DNA from: RGZA01 sp041917755
Lineage (GTDB): Bacteria; Pseudomonadota; Alphaproteobacteria; UBA9219; RGZA01
Direction: 5' to 3'
DNA length: 64,000 nt
Assembly (NCBI GenBank): GCA_041917755.1
Contig: JAYRWY010000010.1
Location: 1-64,000 of the forward strand
Position 1 is the stretch's first letter. Every line of letters starts with the position of its first letter. This document shows, piece by piece, positions 9,034 through 17,714 of this stretch. The notes beneath the pieces are model-generated. The model had not been told where the DNA came from. It was given only the letters and a program-made list of their open reading frames with translations, and ran no database searches. A program made the translations under genes and the position numbers.

Positions 9034-9176
9034 TTGGCTAATAAAATCATAAGGTTAACGCCAAATCAGTCCGGCTTCCGGATAACTTGGCGTGCGGTGC
9101 AACAACGAATATCAACAAATAGAGGGGGGTATTTTCCTTAAAAAAATTAGCCATTTAGTGTTTGGCTAATTTTTCC
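9034..9176 (+). ncRNA. candidate structured RNA or leader ending in a terminator-like hairpin
   Basis: This lies between the divergent genes pdhA and the receiver protein. A compound stem-loop spans 9058-9093: outer arms ACGCCAA/TTGGCGT (7 bp) and inner arms TCCGG/CCGGA (5 bp, CTT loop), with an internal loop between them. It is followed by a terminator-shaped hairpin at 9142-9174. No gene ends here, so a free-standing small RNA or an attenuated leader is the simplest explanation for the terminator shape. The 5' end is a guess. The alternative is a pair of protein-binding dyads controlling pdhA. Confidence 0.3.
9142..9174 (+). terminator. 12-bp hairpin flanked by A and T runs
   Basis: Arms AAAAATTAGCCA (9142-9153) and TGGCTAATTTTT (9163-9174) are perfectly complementary around a 9-nt loop. 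The shape is that of a bidirectional intrinsic terminator, although the stem is GC-poor. The element TTGGCTAAT occurs here (9162-9170) and again at 9034-9042, so the sequence could instead be an operator. Confidence 0.5.
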
Positions 9177-9228
9177 AATCCATTCAGTGCATGAAAATAA
9201 TAAACCCCTATTCATTAAAGGGCTATTT

Positions 9229-9720
9229 TTGCACATTCAACCAATGCAAAACGGACTAAAACAAATTCTAATCGTCGAAGACGAATTCATGCTCACGCAG
9301 CTTTATAGCATTGCGTTGGAGGACCTGGGATTCAATGAAACCCAGCAAATGGTTTATGAGCTGGGTAATATAGTGGTGCAGTTTGCCTCAACCAAAGATG
9401 AGGCTCAGCATATCGCGCGCACAACTGCATTAGACGTGGTGTTCCTTGATCACACCCTGTTCAAAGGTACCAGCGAAGCAGTAGTGCCGGATATTTTTCG
9501 CACATCACCAGACTGCGCCGTGTATTTAGCAAGTAGCGATATCGGCAAACAAACGGACGCAGTTACCAAAGCTCTGAATGATGCAGGCATGCCATCATTT
9601 GTTGCCAAACTCAAAGAACATACGAAGAGTGATACGAAAGGTTTTATTCGCATCATGAATGATATGATCCGCCCGTCCGCTGCAGCGCCGGACATCAAAC
9701 CATCCGAGCCATCCGTATAA
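9229..9720 (+). CDS. stand-alone receiver-domain protein (CheY-like)
   Basis: A single-domain response regulator. The acidic pocket is in ILIVEDEF and the likely phospho-acceptor aspartate is in VVFLDHTLF. The conserved lysine position is less clear (FVAKLKEH). The C-terminus is a short Pro/Ser-rich tail. No output domain is present, so it may act by protein contact or as a phosphate shuttle. The start is uncertain: the frame opens at a GTG (9187), a TTG at 9229 has an AAAGGG six bases upstream, and an ATG lies at 9244 without a ribosome site. The TTG is used here. No kinase is adjacent. Confidence 0.8.
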   Translation: MHIQPMQNGLKQILIVEDEFMLTQLYSIALEDLGFNETQQMVYELGNIVVQFASTKDEAQHIARTTALDVVFLDHTLFKGTSEAVVPDIFRTSPDCAVYLASSDIGKQTDAVTKALNDAGMPSFVAKLKEHTKSDTKGFIRIMNDMIRPSAAAPDIKPSEPSV

Positions 9721-10044
9721 TTATTTTTTGTCGCCGTACAAAATAATGTAGTCGTTGGGTTTGCTGTAACCCAATGTGGCGCGTGCGCGTTCATCCAACA
9801 TATCTAAATCCAATCCATCGGGACGAAGCAGTTTTGTGCGCGCTTCCAGTTTCTGGCGCTCAGTCTGGACTTTTTTCAAATCGGCTTTTGCATCCGTAAT
9901 TTGATATTCGATTTGCGATAGCGCGATGAAACCTCGTTCTCCTAAAATGCCGTGCCCAACAAAATACGCAACAATACCCATGCAAATCGTGATGAGCAGC
10001 ACGTGCTTTAATCGATCGCTGGTGATGGGCATGTGAAACGACAT
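9721..10044 (-). CDS. ftsB: FtsB/DivIC-type septum formation initiator
   Basis: A 107-residue bitopic membrane protein: a short cytoplasmic N-terminus, one transmembrane helix (about 14-34), a coiled-coil (QIEYQITDAKADLKKVQTERQKLEAR), and a C-terminal region ending LDERARATLGYSKPNDYIILYG. This layout and the LDERAR-x-x-LGY motif match the FtsB/DivIC family, which links early and late division proteins at the septum. It lies downstream of eno on the same strand, a pairing that is widespread in proteobacteria. Confidence 0.88.
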   Translation of the reverse strand: MSFHMPITSDRLKHVLLITICMGIVAYFVGHGILGERGFIALSQIEYQITDAKADLKKVQTERQKLEARTKLLRPDGLDLDMLDERARATLGYSKPNDYIILYGDKK

Positions 10045-10151
10045 AAGTCAGGCTTTAATGATAAGGCTAGATAGGTGTTGAACGTGTCAGAATAAGCTTA
10101 GAATCAAGTATAATGAATACGCTAATAATCATAAATATTTGATTAAACGGC

Positions 10152-11429
10152 CTATCTTAAAACGGCATCACGTCCAGCAAAACGTGCCGCTCCGCCTAGC
10201 TGTTCTTCAATGCGCAGGAGCTGGTTGTACTTGGCAAGTCTATCCGAGCGGGATAGGGAACCCGTTTTAATCTGTCCGCAATTGGTGGCCACTGCTAAAT
10301 CGGCAATGGTGGAATCTTCGGTCTCGCCAGAACGATGTGACATCACAGCGCGGTAAGATGCTTTATGGGCAATATCAACGGCCTGCAAGGTCTCGGTCAG
10401 GGTGCCAATCTGGTTCACCTTCACCAATATGGCGTTTGCCAAACCGTTGGAAATACCATCAGACAGACGTGCGGGGTTGGTCACGAATAAATCATCGCCT
10501 ACCAACTGCACCTTGCTGCCCAAACGTTGGGTCATCAAAGCCCAGCCATCCATGTCATCTTCGGCCATACCGTCTTCAATTGATACAATCGGATATTTTG
10601 AAACCAGGGTCTCATAATACGAAACCATCTCGGCCGCTTTAAGCTTTTTGCCTTCTCCTTCAAGGTGATAGACGCCGTCCTTAAAGAACTCGGTTGATGC
10701 AGCATCCAATGCCAACATGACATCATCGCCGGGTTTATATCCTGCCGCATCAATGGCTTTCATAATAAAGGTCAATGCTTCATCAGCTGAGGCAAGGTTG
10801 GGGGCAAAACCGCCTTCATCGCCCACATTGGTGTTTTGCTTGCCATCCTTCAAAAGCTTCTTCAATGCGTGGAAAATTTCTGCCCCCATGCGCAGGCTAT
10901 CGGCAAAACAATCTGCACCCACCGGCATAATCATGAATTCTTGAATATCAATCGGGTTATCCGCATGCGCGCCGCCATTGATGATGTTCATCATCGGCAC
11001 AGGAAGCACGCTGGCTAATGCGCCGCCCACATAACGATAAAGCGGCAAGTTGCTTTGCTGCGCAGCTGCTTTAGAAACCGCAAGGCTCACACCCAAAATT
11101 GCATTTGCACCAAGACGTGATTTATTGGGAGTACCATCCAGATGTATCATCGCCATATCAATGGCAACTTGGTCAAACGCGCTCATGCCACAAATAGCAT
11201 CGCGGATTTCACTGTTTACATTTTCAACGGCTTGCAACGTACCTTTGCCGAGATAGCGCTTTTTATCACCATCACGTAATTCAACAGCTTCATGCGCACC
11301 GGTTGATGCGCCAGATGGCACAGCCGCGCGGCCGGTTGCGCCACTTTCAAGGGTTACGTCAACTTCAAGGGTAGGGTTGCCGCGGCTATCTAAAATTTCA
11401 CGGGCATGAATATCGAGGATGTCAGTCAT
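10152..11429 (-). CDS. eno: enolase
   Basis: Converts 2-phosphoglycerate to phosphoenolpyruvate in glycolysis. The 425-residue protein shows the enolase signature LVKVNQIGTLTETL and the catalytic loop SHRSGETED. Metal-binding regions LALDAASTEF and SIEDGMAEDD are present, as is the N-terminal segment ILDSRGNPTLEVDV. Length and motifs are complete. It is followed by the ftsB-like gene. An imperfect stem lies just upstream of the start (11435-11465). Confidence 0.98.
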   Translation of the reverse strand: MTDILDIHAREILDSRGNPTLEVDVTLESGATGRAAVPSGASTGAHEAVELRDGDKKRYLGKGTLQAVENVNSEIRDAICGMSAFDQVAIDMAMIHLDGTPNKSRLGANAILGVSLAVSKAAAQQSNLPLYRYVGGALASVLPVPMMNIINGGAHADNPIDIQEFMIMPVGADCFADSLRMGAEIFHALKKLLKDGKQNTNVGDEGGFAPNLASADEALTFIMKAIDAAGYKPGDDVMLALDAASTEFFKDGVYHLEGEGKKLKAAEMVSYYETLVSKYPIVSIEDGMAEDDMDGWALMTQRLGSKVQLVGDDLFVTNPARLSDGISNGLANAILVKVNQIGTLTETLQAVDIAHKASYRAVMSHRSGETEDSTIADLAVATNCGQIKTGSLSRSDRLAKYNQLLRIEEQLGGAARFAGRDAVLR

Positions 11430-11434
11430 GATCT

Positions 11435-11465
11435 CTTGTGGGGCTGGTGTTTAATGCCCCTCAAG
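11435..11465 (-). promoter_or_regulatory. imperfect stem-loop in the eno leader
   Basis: On the minus strand, CTTGAGGGGC (11456-11465) pairs with GCCCCACAAG (11435-11444) over 10 positions with one mismatch, around an 11-nt loop. The distal arm ends close to the probable ribosome site of eno. It could serve as a weak terminator for the cold-shock gene upstream or modulate eno translation. There is no T run, so terminator function is doubtful. Confidence 0.35.
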
Positions 11466-11524
11466 ATTACCCATGACTCTCCACGCTGACAACAGTCTTC
11501 CTGAAATAATTACGTCTATTAGCC

Positions 11525-12526
11525 TTAGTTTTCGCCCGGTGCGCGGTCTTTGCCAAGGGTTGGTTTTTGCGTGCCAGGCAACTCTGCCGGACGTTCTGCC
11601 TGCGATTTTTGTAACTTTACCTCATAGGCTTTGGGCAAAGCGCGCAATTTAGCTGTCTCCGGATTCTTCCAGAAAACGATACCACGCAACAAATCACCTG
11701 GTTCCAACCCATCATCGATATTCGGAATAGGGTAGGTAGCAAGCAAGCCTTTGTCTAAATAAATATGGTTGGCTTCATCATCGGGGTCTTGGCCTGGTTC
11801 AACGGCATAGGCAACAAATTTCTGACTATTGAAACGGGCAACCTCAACATCAGCTTGTTTAAAGACTTCTGCATTCGGCAGTTCCTTAAGTATGCCATAG
11901 CTCAATCCAACATCGCTTTCATCAATAACCGTTATCGGCCCAGTGGTAACCCATCCTCTGTCTTTGTCGCGGTATACATTGCGCTTGCGCGAAAACCTGA
12001 CGACTTGACCTTCTACCAATGTCTGGTCGGGCAATAAGCATGACTTATTGATAAGGGTGTCTTTCTCTCCATCATCGGAAATAATAAAACCAAACCCTTT
12101 TGCTGGGTCATACCATTTAACGCGGCCATGAATATCTATGTCCTGCGGACGCTCTGCAGATGGTTCAGCGGATGCATCCGTTTCTTTTCCAAGTTCGAAT
12201 TCGGCGGCTTTCCATTGGCTACGCAGTACATAATTCGGCTCTCCATCCAATTCCATAGATGTTGCACGCCACCCGTTACGGGTTTGTTCTGCTGTGTACT
12301 TAATCCGCAGACCATTTAATAAGATTGCGTTGCTTGGAATTGGGAAATTCCATTCCTCAAGCATGTTCATATTAAAAAATGCATCGGCAACTGTTCTATC
12401 GTCGCACTCAATAAAACCAAAACCATTGCCTTTGTTACCAAGAGTTGTACCAAAGTTGACAATCGTTCCCTGTAAGACGGTTTTCTTTACATTCTGCATG
12501 GCAAGTTCCGATGTTTCAAAAGTCAT
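11525..12526 (-). CDS. protein with two cold-shock domains
   Basis: A 333-residue protein. The first cold-shock-like domain (about residues 17-80) has the RNP1-like stretch GNGFGFIECDD. The second (about 130-195) has VKWYDPAKGFGFIISDDG. The last 130 residues hold a further region (about 200-310) with no recognised family, including DLLRGIVFWKNPETAKLRALPKAYEV, and a Pro-rich tail. Cold-shock domains bind single-stranded RNA or DNA. Double-domain versions are common in alphaproteobacteria, but this one is longer than the usual form of about 200 residues. An internal ATG at codon 10 is an alternative start. Confidence 0.85.
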   Translation of the reverse strand: MTFETSELAMQNVKKTVLQGTIVNFGTTLGNKGNGFGFIECDDRTVADAFFNMNMLEEWNFPIPSNAILLNGLRIKYTAEQTRNGWRATSMELDGEPNYVLRSQWKAAEFELGKETDASAEPSAERPQDIDIHGRVKWYDPAKGFGFIISDDGEKDTLINKSCLLPDQTLVEGQVVRFSRKRNVYRDKDRGWVTTGPITVIDESDVGLSYGILKELPNAEVFKQADVEVARFNSQKFVAYAVEPGQDPDDEANHIYLDKGLLATYPIPNIDDGLEPGDLLRGIVFWKNPETAKLRALPKAYEVKLQKSQAERPAELPGTQKPTLGKDRAPGEN

Positions 12527-12626
12527 AAAAAATCAGCAATCCATCGGCAGCGATGCCTATGGCTAGCTATTAATGTATAGGGGGTTTTTATGAAACTAAT
12601 TATAGGCCAAAGCTTAATGCGTGCTT

Positions 12627-13601
12627 TTAAAGGTCAAAACACGGCCCTTTTTCAATCTGGATGGTCACATGATCCAGATTATGCTTCTCAAGCAGCACCT
12701 TGCGTATGGCACACAATACATTGTGATAATCGGTCATATCATCAATGGTGACATCCAATGTGGCGATAGGCTGCTTTTCGGTCAGGCTCCACACATGAAT
12801 GTGGTGCACATCCTTCACGCCTTTAATGTTTTCCATAATGGTCTGTTTGATTTTATCTGGCAGGCTGCTATCGGGTGCGCCTTCAATCAAAATGTGTACC
12901 GTCTGTTTTGCGAGTTTCCATGCATACACCAAAATCAGCACGCTCACAAAAATAGACAAAATCGGATCAGCGGCATCCCATCCAAAGAACATAATCAATA
13001 TTGCTGCGCCAATGGCAGCGGCCGAGCCCAATAAGTCGCTAAGCACATGCATTAATGCACTTTGTACGTTCAAATCGTGCCCATGATCGTGCCCGGCATG
13101 CGCATGCCCGTGATGATGCCCGGCATGATCATGGCCATGCGCTGTATCTTCGGTATAGCCATGCCCCTTGTGATTAAGGATAAAATAGCTGGCGATATTG
13201 GTGGCAAAGCCTACGCCCGCGACAATCAACATTAACTGGCTATCAATTGCTTGCTTGTGCGCGCCGAATAAACGGTCAAATGCTTCGGTTACAATAATTG
13301 CTGACAGGAAAAATAATAATACAGCATTGGTATAAGCCGCCAAAATTTTCAGGCGCTGATAGCCATAGGTGCGCATATCATCGGGGGCTTTGCGTCCAAG
13401 ACGCATGGCAAGCCATGACAGAAGCAGTGATGCCACGTCGGTGAACATATGGCCGGCATCGGCAAGCAAGGCAAGTGAGCCGGCAAAATAACCACCCACA
13501 ACTTCCACAACCATAATAAAGCTGGTCAGGCATAGAACAAAGAAAAGCTTCTTTTCTTCTGCTTTGGGAACAAGGTTATGCTCTGGGCCGTCATTGGGCA
13601 T
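12627..13601 (-). CDS. cation diffusion facilitator (zinc-type metal exporter)
   Basis: A 324-residue CDF transporter that exchanges divalent metals (probably zinc) for protons across the inner membrane. About six membrane helices are visible, with metal-site aspartates and histidine in ALLADAGHMFTDVASLLL and LMHVLSDLLGSAAAIGAA. A long His-rich cytoplasmic loop (about 150-175, alternating His, Gly, Asp and Ala) lies between helices 4 and 5, as in ZitB/CzcD-type members. The C-terminal dimerisation domain includes VHHIHVWSLTE. No metal regulator lies nearby. Confidence 0.92.
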   Translation of the reverse strand: MPNDGPEHNLVPKAEEKKLFFVLCLTSFIMVVEVVGGYFAGSLALLADAGHMFTDVASLLLSWLAMRLGRKAPDDMRTYGYQRLKILAAYTNAVLLFFLSAIIVTEAFDRLFGAHKQAIDSQLMLIVAGVGFATNIASYFILNHKGHGYTEDTAHGHDHAGHHHGHAHAGHDHGHDLNVQSALMHVLSDLLGSAAAIGAAILIMFFGWDAADPILSIFVSVLILVYAWKLAKQTVHILIEGAPDSSLPDKIKQTIMENIKGVKDVHHIHVWSLTEKQPIATLDVTIDDMTDYHNVLCAIRKVLLEKHNLDHVTIQIEKGPCFDL

Positions 13602-13639
13602 TGGCTAGGCAATAATGTGAGAGGTGAATCTCAGGAAAA

Positions 13640-13713
13640 TGGAGGCACGATCCGGAATCGAACCGGAATACGGGGATTTGCAGTCCCCTACATAGCCATT
13701 CTGCCATCGCGCC
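13640..13713 (-). tRNA. tRNA-Cys (GCA)
   Basis: A 74-nt cloverleaf on the minus strand. The acceptor arms GGCGCGA and TCGTGCC pair with one G-U. The anticodon stem GGGGA/TCCCC encloses a loop with anticodon GCA, and the T arm contains GGTTCGATTCC. The discriminator is T and the CCA end is encoded. Confidence 0.96.
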
Positions 13714-13875
13714 TTGTTAGTCCTAACTAAGTGGCACGAACATAGTGAAAAGGGTGGGGGCAGGTCAAGTCCACATAATTTAATCATAATCATACTTTAA
13801 GCAGCTTTCTTGCAGTGCTATAAGACAGGGCAACCAAGAATCCTTAAATTAACACCCCAATCCATACCCATATTC

Positions 13876-14571
13876 ATGACAAACGCAGCCACCAAACCCG
13901 CCCCAGATTTTTTTGCAACTGCCCGCTTTAACATGATTGAAAGCCAGCTGCGTCCCAACAAAGTCATCGATGACAAGTTGCTCGATATTATGGGGCGTTT
14001 GCCACGTGAAGCCTTCGTGCCTGCAGATCAAAAAACATTTGCTTATACCGATGCTGATGTGGCTGTTGGTTATGGCCGTAAACTGCTATCGCCCATGGTG
14101 CTGGCGCGCATGATCATGGCATTGCAACTCAAAGATAACGACCGCGTGCTCGACATTGGACCTGCCACTGGTTACTCCAGCGCCATATTAAATGATTTGG
14201 CTGGTGAAATTATTGCACTGGAAAGCGATCCTGCGCTCACCCGTTTACTGCAACAAAACAAAGTCGATTTCGAACTTGAAAATACCCGCCTCGTGCAAGG
14301 CAGTCTCTCAGACGGCCATGCACCTGCATCGCCTTATAATGCAATTATGATCCAGGGCGCTGCGCAATGGATACCGGAAAAAATCATCAACCAATTGGCC
14401 GATGGCGGTCGCTTGGTGTGCGTGGTCTATCCTGAAGGCGACACCTATGGAAAAATCGGCGAGGCGCGCATATATACCAAACAATCCCGCGCGATTGTCG
14501 AGCAGCCATTGTTTGATGCCGCCGCGCCCTTGTTGCCTGGCTTTGTCACGCGCCCTAAATTTGTATTCTAA
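13876..14571 (+). CDS. protein-L-isoaspartate O-methyltransferase-like protein
   Basis: A 231-residue class I SAM-dependent methyltransferase of the Pcm family, which repairs isoaspartyl residues. The substrate-side N-terminus includes NMIESQLRPNKV and PREAFVPADQ. The SAM motif I is VLDIGPATGYSSAIL and the acidic motif II is IIALESDPAL. Alphaproteobacterial members beside tolC are often annotated this way, but activity on isoaspartate is not established for them. The ATG at 13876 is chosen because upstream residues do not resemble the family. The gene leads a rhodanese, tolC, popZ and valS row. Confidence 0.87.
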   Translation: MTNAATKPAPDFFATARFNMIESQLRPNKVIDDKLLDIMGRLPREAFVPADQKTFAYTDADVAVGYGRKLLSPMVLARMIMALQLKDNDRVLDIGPATGYSSAILNDLAGEIIALESDPALTRLLQQNKVDFELENTRLVQGSLSDGHAPASPYNAIMIQGAAQWIPEKIINQLADGGRLVCVVYPEGDTYGKIGEARIYTKQSRAIVEQPLFDAAAPLLPGFVTRPKFVF

Positions 14572-14580
14572 GGATATCCG

Positions 14581-14910
14581 ATGTCACAAGCTCCGCTCGA
14601 AATTGATGTAGCCCAGCTCAAGGCGATGATAGATGCAGGTGAAAATTTCATGCTGCTGGATGTACGCGAAAAGGACGAGTATGCACGCGCCCGCATCGAT
14701 GGCAGCAAGCTTATTCCACTTGGCGCTTTGCCATCGCGCATTTCCGAAGTCACAAAAGATGTACCGCTGATTGTGCATTGCCATCATGGTGGCCGCAGCA
14801 TGAAGGCTGTTAACTGGCTTCGTCAAAATGGGTTTACCAAAGCGTCTAACTTGGCAGGCGGCATTGATGCATGGTCTGTCAAAATCGATAACTCCGTTGC
14901 ACGGTATTAA
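14581..14910 (+). CDS. single-domain rhodanese-like protein
   Basis: A 109-residue rhodanese domain. The active-site loop is in IVHCHHGGRSMKAVNWL, with the catalytic cysteine and the CxxGxR pattern. The typical N-terminal LLDVREKDEY is present. It probably carries persulphide sulphur; the acceptor is unknown. It lies 9 bp after the pcm-like gene and 4 bp before tolC, so all three are likely co-transcribed. Confidence 0.92.
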   Translation: MSQAPLEIDVAQLKAMIDAGENFMLLDVREKDEYARARIDGSKLIPLGALPSRISEVTKDVPLIVHCHHGGRSMKAVNWLRQNGFTKASNLAGGIDAWSVKIDNSVARY

Positions 14911-14914
14911 TCAT

Positions 14915-16303
14915 ATGCGTTACCTCATCGCTCTTTTAATGCTTTTTGCGGCTTTTCCGGCTCATGCAGAAACATTACAGGCAGCGATGGTTCGCGCTTA
15001 TCAAACCAACCCGACACTACAACAGGCGCAAGCCAAACTCCGCGCTGTTGATGAAAGCGTGCCATTGGCAAAATCCGGCGCGCGCCCATCGCTCGACTTC
15101 AATTCACAAATCAGCCAGAGCTCAACCGAAGTCAATTCAACCCAGCGTGACAATACTCCGCGTGGCTTTGGCCTTTCGCTAACCCAGCCAATTTATAAAG
15201 GTGGCCGTATCGATGCCGGCATTAGCTCGGCTGAAAAAAATGTTCTAGCCGAACGCGCCAATTTAATGGATGCCGAACAATCCTTGTTCCTAAGTGTGGC
15301 AACCAGCTATTTCAACGTTTGGCGTGATCAGGCCACCTTAAAAATCAACCGCAAGAACGAGGAAGTTCTTCGTCAGGAATTACAAGCTGCCCGCGATAGA
15401 TTCAAAGTGGGGGAGGCTACGCGCACCGATGTGGCACAGGCAGATTCACGTTATTCCGGCGCGACTGCATCGCGCATTGAATCCGAAGGCCAATTGGCTA
15501 ACAGCATTGCTACCTATGAAAAGGTCATAGGCAACCCGCCATCGGAACTTGCTGCGCCTGATTTAAATTTCCCGATACCGCAAAGTTTGGAAGACGCCAT
15601 CAAACAGGCGCAAGAACAAAACCCCAAGGTTATTAATGCCAAATTTGCCAGCGACAGCGCGCAGCATGATGTCGACACTGCCGAAGGTGCATTGCTTCCT
15701 GAGATTAATCTTGAAGCATCGGCTGACCGCAATTGGGATTCAACTGCCGCTACAAATGGGAAAATTGACACTGCGGCCATCACTGCGCGTTTAACTGTGC
15801 CACTTTATCGCAGTGGTGCAGATTATGCGCGCACCCGTGCTGCCAAGGAAACCGCAAGCCAGCGCCGGGTTGGAATTCACAGCGCACTTGATAACGCACG
15901 TGAAACGGCTGTAAACGCATGGGAAAGCCTAAAGACGGCGCAGGCAACAATTCTTTCGCGTCAAAAACAAGTTCAAGCCGCCGAGCTTGCCTTCGAAGGC
16001 GTGAAGGAAGAATCCAAAGTGGGCACGCGTACCATTCTTGACCGCCTCAATGCCGAAGCTGAAGCCTTGCAGGCACGGGTGAATTTAATTCAGGCTCAGC
16101 GTGACAAAGCAGTTGCCCTGTTCAGCGTAAAGGCCGCCATTGGTGAACTAACCGCCGAAAAGCTAAAACTGCCTCTCACCCCCTATGACCCAACAATCCA
16201 TTATGAAAAGGTCAAAGATGCTTGGATTGGTCTGGGTAGCGATGAAGCCACCGATTTCGCCGTCCCTGAAGTCACCAAGGCTTCGCCCACTGCTACCCCC
16301 TAA
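14915..16303 (+). CDS. tolC: TolC-family outer membrane channel
   Basis: Outer membrane efflux and type I secretion channel of 462 residues. The signal peptide is MRYLIALLMLFAAFPAHA. The two-fold repeated TolC layout is visible: helix segments with LSVATSYFNVWRDQATL in the first half and NARETAVNAWESLKTAQ in the second, plus beta-strand regions FGLSLTQPIYKGGRID and ITARLTVPLYRSGADYA. The frame is open upstream into the rhodanese gene, but the ATG at 14915 gives the signal peptide. It may serve several inner-membrane pumps, none of which is nearby. Confidence 0.93.
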   Translation: MRYLIALLMLFAAFPAHAETLQAAMVRAYQTNPTLQQAQAKLRAVDESVPLAKSGARPSLDFNSQISQSSTEVNSTQRDNTPRGFGLSLTQPIYKGGRIDAGISSAEKNVLAERANLMDAEQSLFLSVATSYFNVWRDQATLKINRKNEEVLRQELQAARDRFKVGEATRTDVAQADSRYSGATASRIESEGQLANSIATYEKVIGNPPSELAAPDLNFPIPQSLEDAIKQAQEQNPKVINAKFASDSAQHDVDTAEGALLPEINLEASADRNWDSTAATNGKIDTAAITARLTVPLYRSGADYARTRAAKETASQRRVGIHSALDNARETAVNAWESLKTAQATILSRQKQVQAAELAFEGVKEESKVGTRTILDRLNAEAEALQARVNLIQAQRDKAVALFSVKAAIGELTAEKLKLPLTPYDPTIHYEKVKDAWIGLGSDEATDFAVPEVTKASPTATP

Positions 16304-16445
16304 ATGGGGATAAGCAACGATTCAGCGTTAAATTCGCAAGGGCGAGATAAAATCCTTTTCTTTGAACCCTTTCCGCCATTAGATTAATGTCTTAAGTGAC
16401 TGCTATTTGATTCTTCCCGGATAAGCCCACTAACTAAAAAAGCAC

Positions 16446-16988
16446 ATGGCTGACAACACACAAAACCAAGAACCGTCAATGGAGGAAATCCTTGCCTCAA
16501 TTCGCCGAATTATTTCGGAGGATGGTGCAACGGTTGAACCAACACCGGCAGACCCGAATGCTGACCCTGCACCAGAACCAGCCGCTGCACCTGTGCTGGA
16601 CTTGGCTCCAATGGATACCGAACCCATGGTTCTCGATTTAGTAGAAGAAGTCAAAGAAGACGGCACTGTTCAAAACATTGCCGGTGAACCAGAAGCTGTT
16701 GTGGTTCCCGCGCCGCCGCCAGAACCTATTCATCACGATACCAGCCGCCTTATTTCCGATACCGCCGCTCAGGCATCAGCCAATGCGCTAAACAATCTTT
16801 CGCGCCTTGTCGGCGGCAGCATCAATATCAACAGCCAGCCTATCGGCGCAGGCCATAAAACGCTTGAGTCCATGGTGGCTGAATTGTTGCGTCCAATCTT
16901 GAAAGACTGGCTGGATAAGAACTTGCCAGCGATTGTTGAACGCATCGTTCAAAAAGAAATCCAGAAAATCACCCGCGATTTGGGTTAG
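16446..16988 (+). CDS. popZ: polar organising protein PopZ (DUF2497)
   Basis: A 180-residue protein matching PopZ. The N-terminal helix is MEEILASIRRIISEDG, followed by a long acidic, Pro/Ala-rich disordered region (about 30-100). The C-terminal oligomerisation helices include LESMVAELLRPILKDWLDK and IVERIVQKEIQKITR. PopZ forms the polar matrix that tethers ParB-parS complexes and cell-cycle regulators in Caulobacter and relatives. The position between tolC and valS is conserved in alphaproteobacteria. Its presence in the same window as a parS site and gapR is notable. Confidence 0.9.
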   Translation: MADNTQNQEPSMEEILASIRRIISEDGATVEPTPADPNADPAPEPAAAPVLDLAPMDTEPMVLDLVEEVKEDGTVQNIAGEPEAVVVPAPPPEPIHHDTSRLISDTAAQASANALNNLSRLVGGSININSQPIGAGHKTLESMVAELLRPILKDWLDKNLPAIVERIVQKEIQKITRDLG

Positions 16989-17587
16989 TCGTTCTTGGGC
17001 TGCGGTTTGGCTCTGCGTGGCTTTTTGCGGCTTGGCCGCTTGCTGTCTTGTAGTATCTGAATGGTGCGGTAGTGCATGCGTTCAATCATGTCCATCGATA
17101 AAGCAAAATAGCTAACCAGCATTTTATTGAGCTGGGTCTTTGGCGCTCTATGTAAATAAACCGAGTGAACCAGCACTGTGCAAACTTTCTTGTATGCATG
17201 CATGATGCGTTCTTGGCGAATACGTTTTTCTTGGCGGCTTTTACCATTGTCATGCACGGCCAATAATCCGGCCAATACGAATGTCGCTAACTTGGCCTGG
17301 TTATCAAATAATGCACGCCCAGCATCATCCAGTTTGATTTCTTGTGGCGGTGTTAATCCTGCGAAGGCTTCTTCAATTGTTTTTGGTCGCTCAAGCCAAT
17401 CACGGTCTTCCGGTGTTAACACCATCTCGAACATATCCACGGTCACGCGCATCATCTGGCCTTGAACAACATTGCTGACTACGTCGAAATGGGGCAGGGC
17501 ATCAATCTGTTGTTGGCTAAGGCGGTAACGGCGCTTTAAAAGAGCGCGTACTTGTCGTTCTGTTGTGGGTCGTTTTTGTGCGGGCAT
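16985..17587 (-). CDS. conserved hypothetical protein with basic tail
   Basis: A 200-residue soluble protein that I cannot assign. It has an N-terminal helical region (ERQVRALLKRRYRLSQQQIDALPHF, first 20 residues basic), a middle helical domain and a strongly basic C-terminus (KRPSRKKPRRAKPQPK). It converges on popZ with a 4-bp overlap. The basic tail could bind nucleic acid, but this is speculation. Confidence 0.7.
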   Translation of the reverse strand: MPAQKRPTTERQVRALLKRRYRLSQQQIDALPHFDVVSNVVQGQMMRVTVDMFEMVLTPEDRDWLERPKTIEEAFAGLTPPQEIKLDDAGRALFDNQAKLATFVLAGLLAVHDNGKSRQEKRIRQERIMHAYKKVCTVLVHSVYLHRAPKTQLNKMLVSYFALSMDMIERMHYRTIQILQDSKRPSRKKPRRAKPQPKND

Positions 17588-17714
17588 CCTAAACTCTTAA
17601 AAAAGGCCATATAATATGGGGCTAATATAATTGATGGTTATCGAAAGTATTTTTACTTTTTTTATAAAATAGATTAGAAATAGCCCAACAAAAACAAGCG
17701 AGAACGACGAAATT

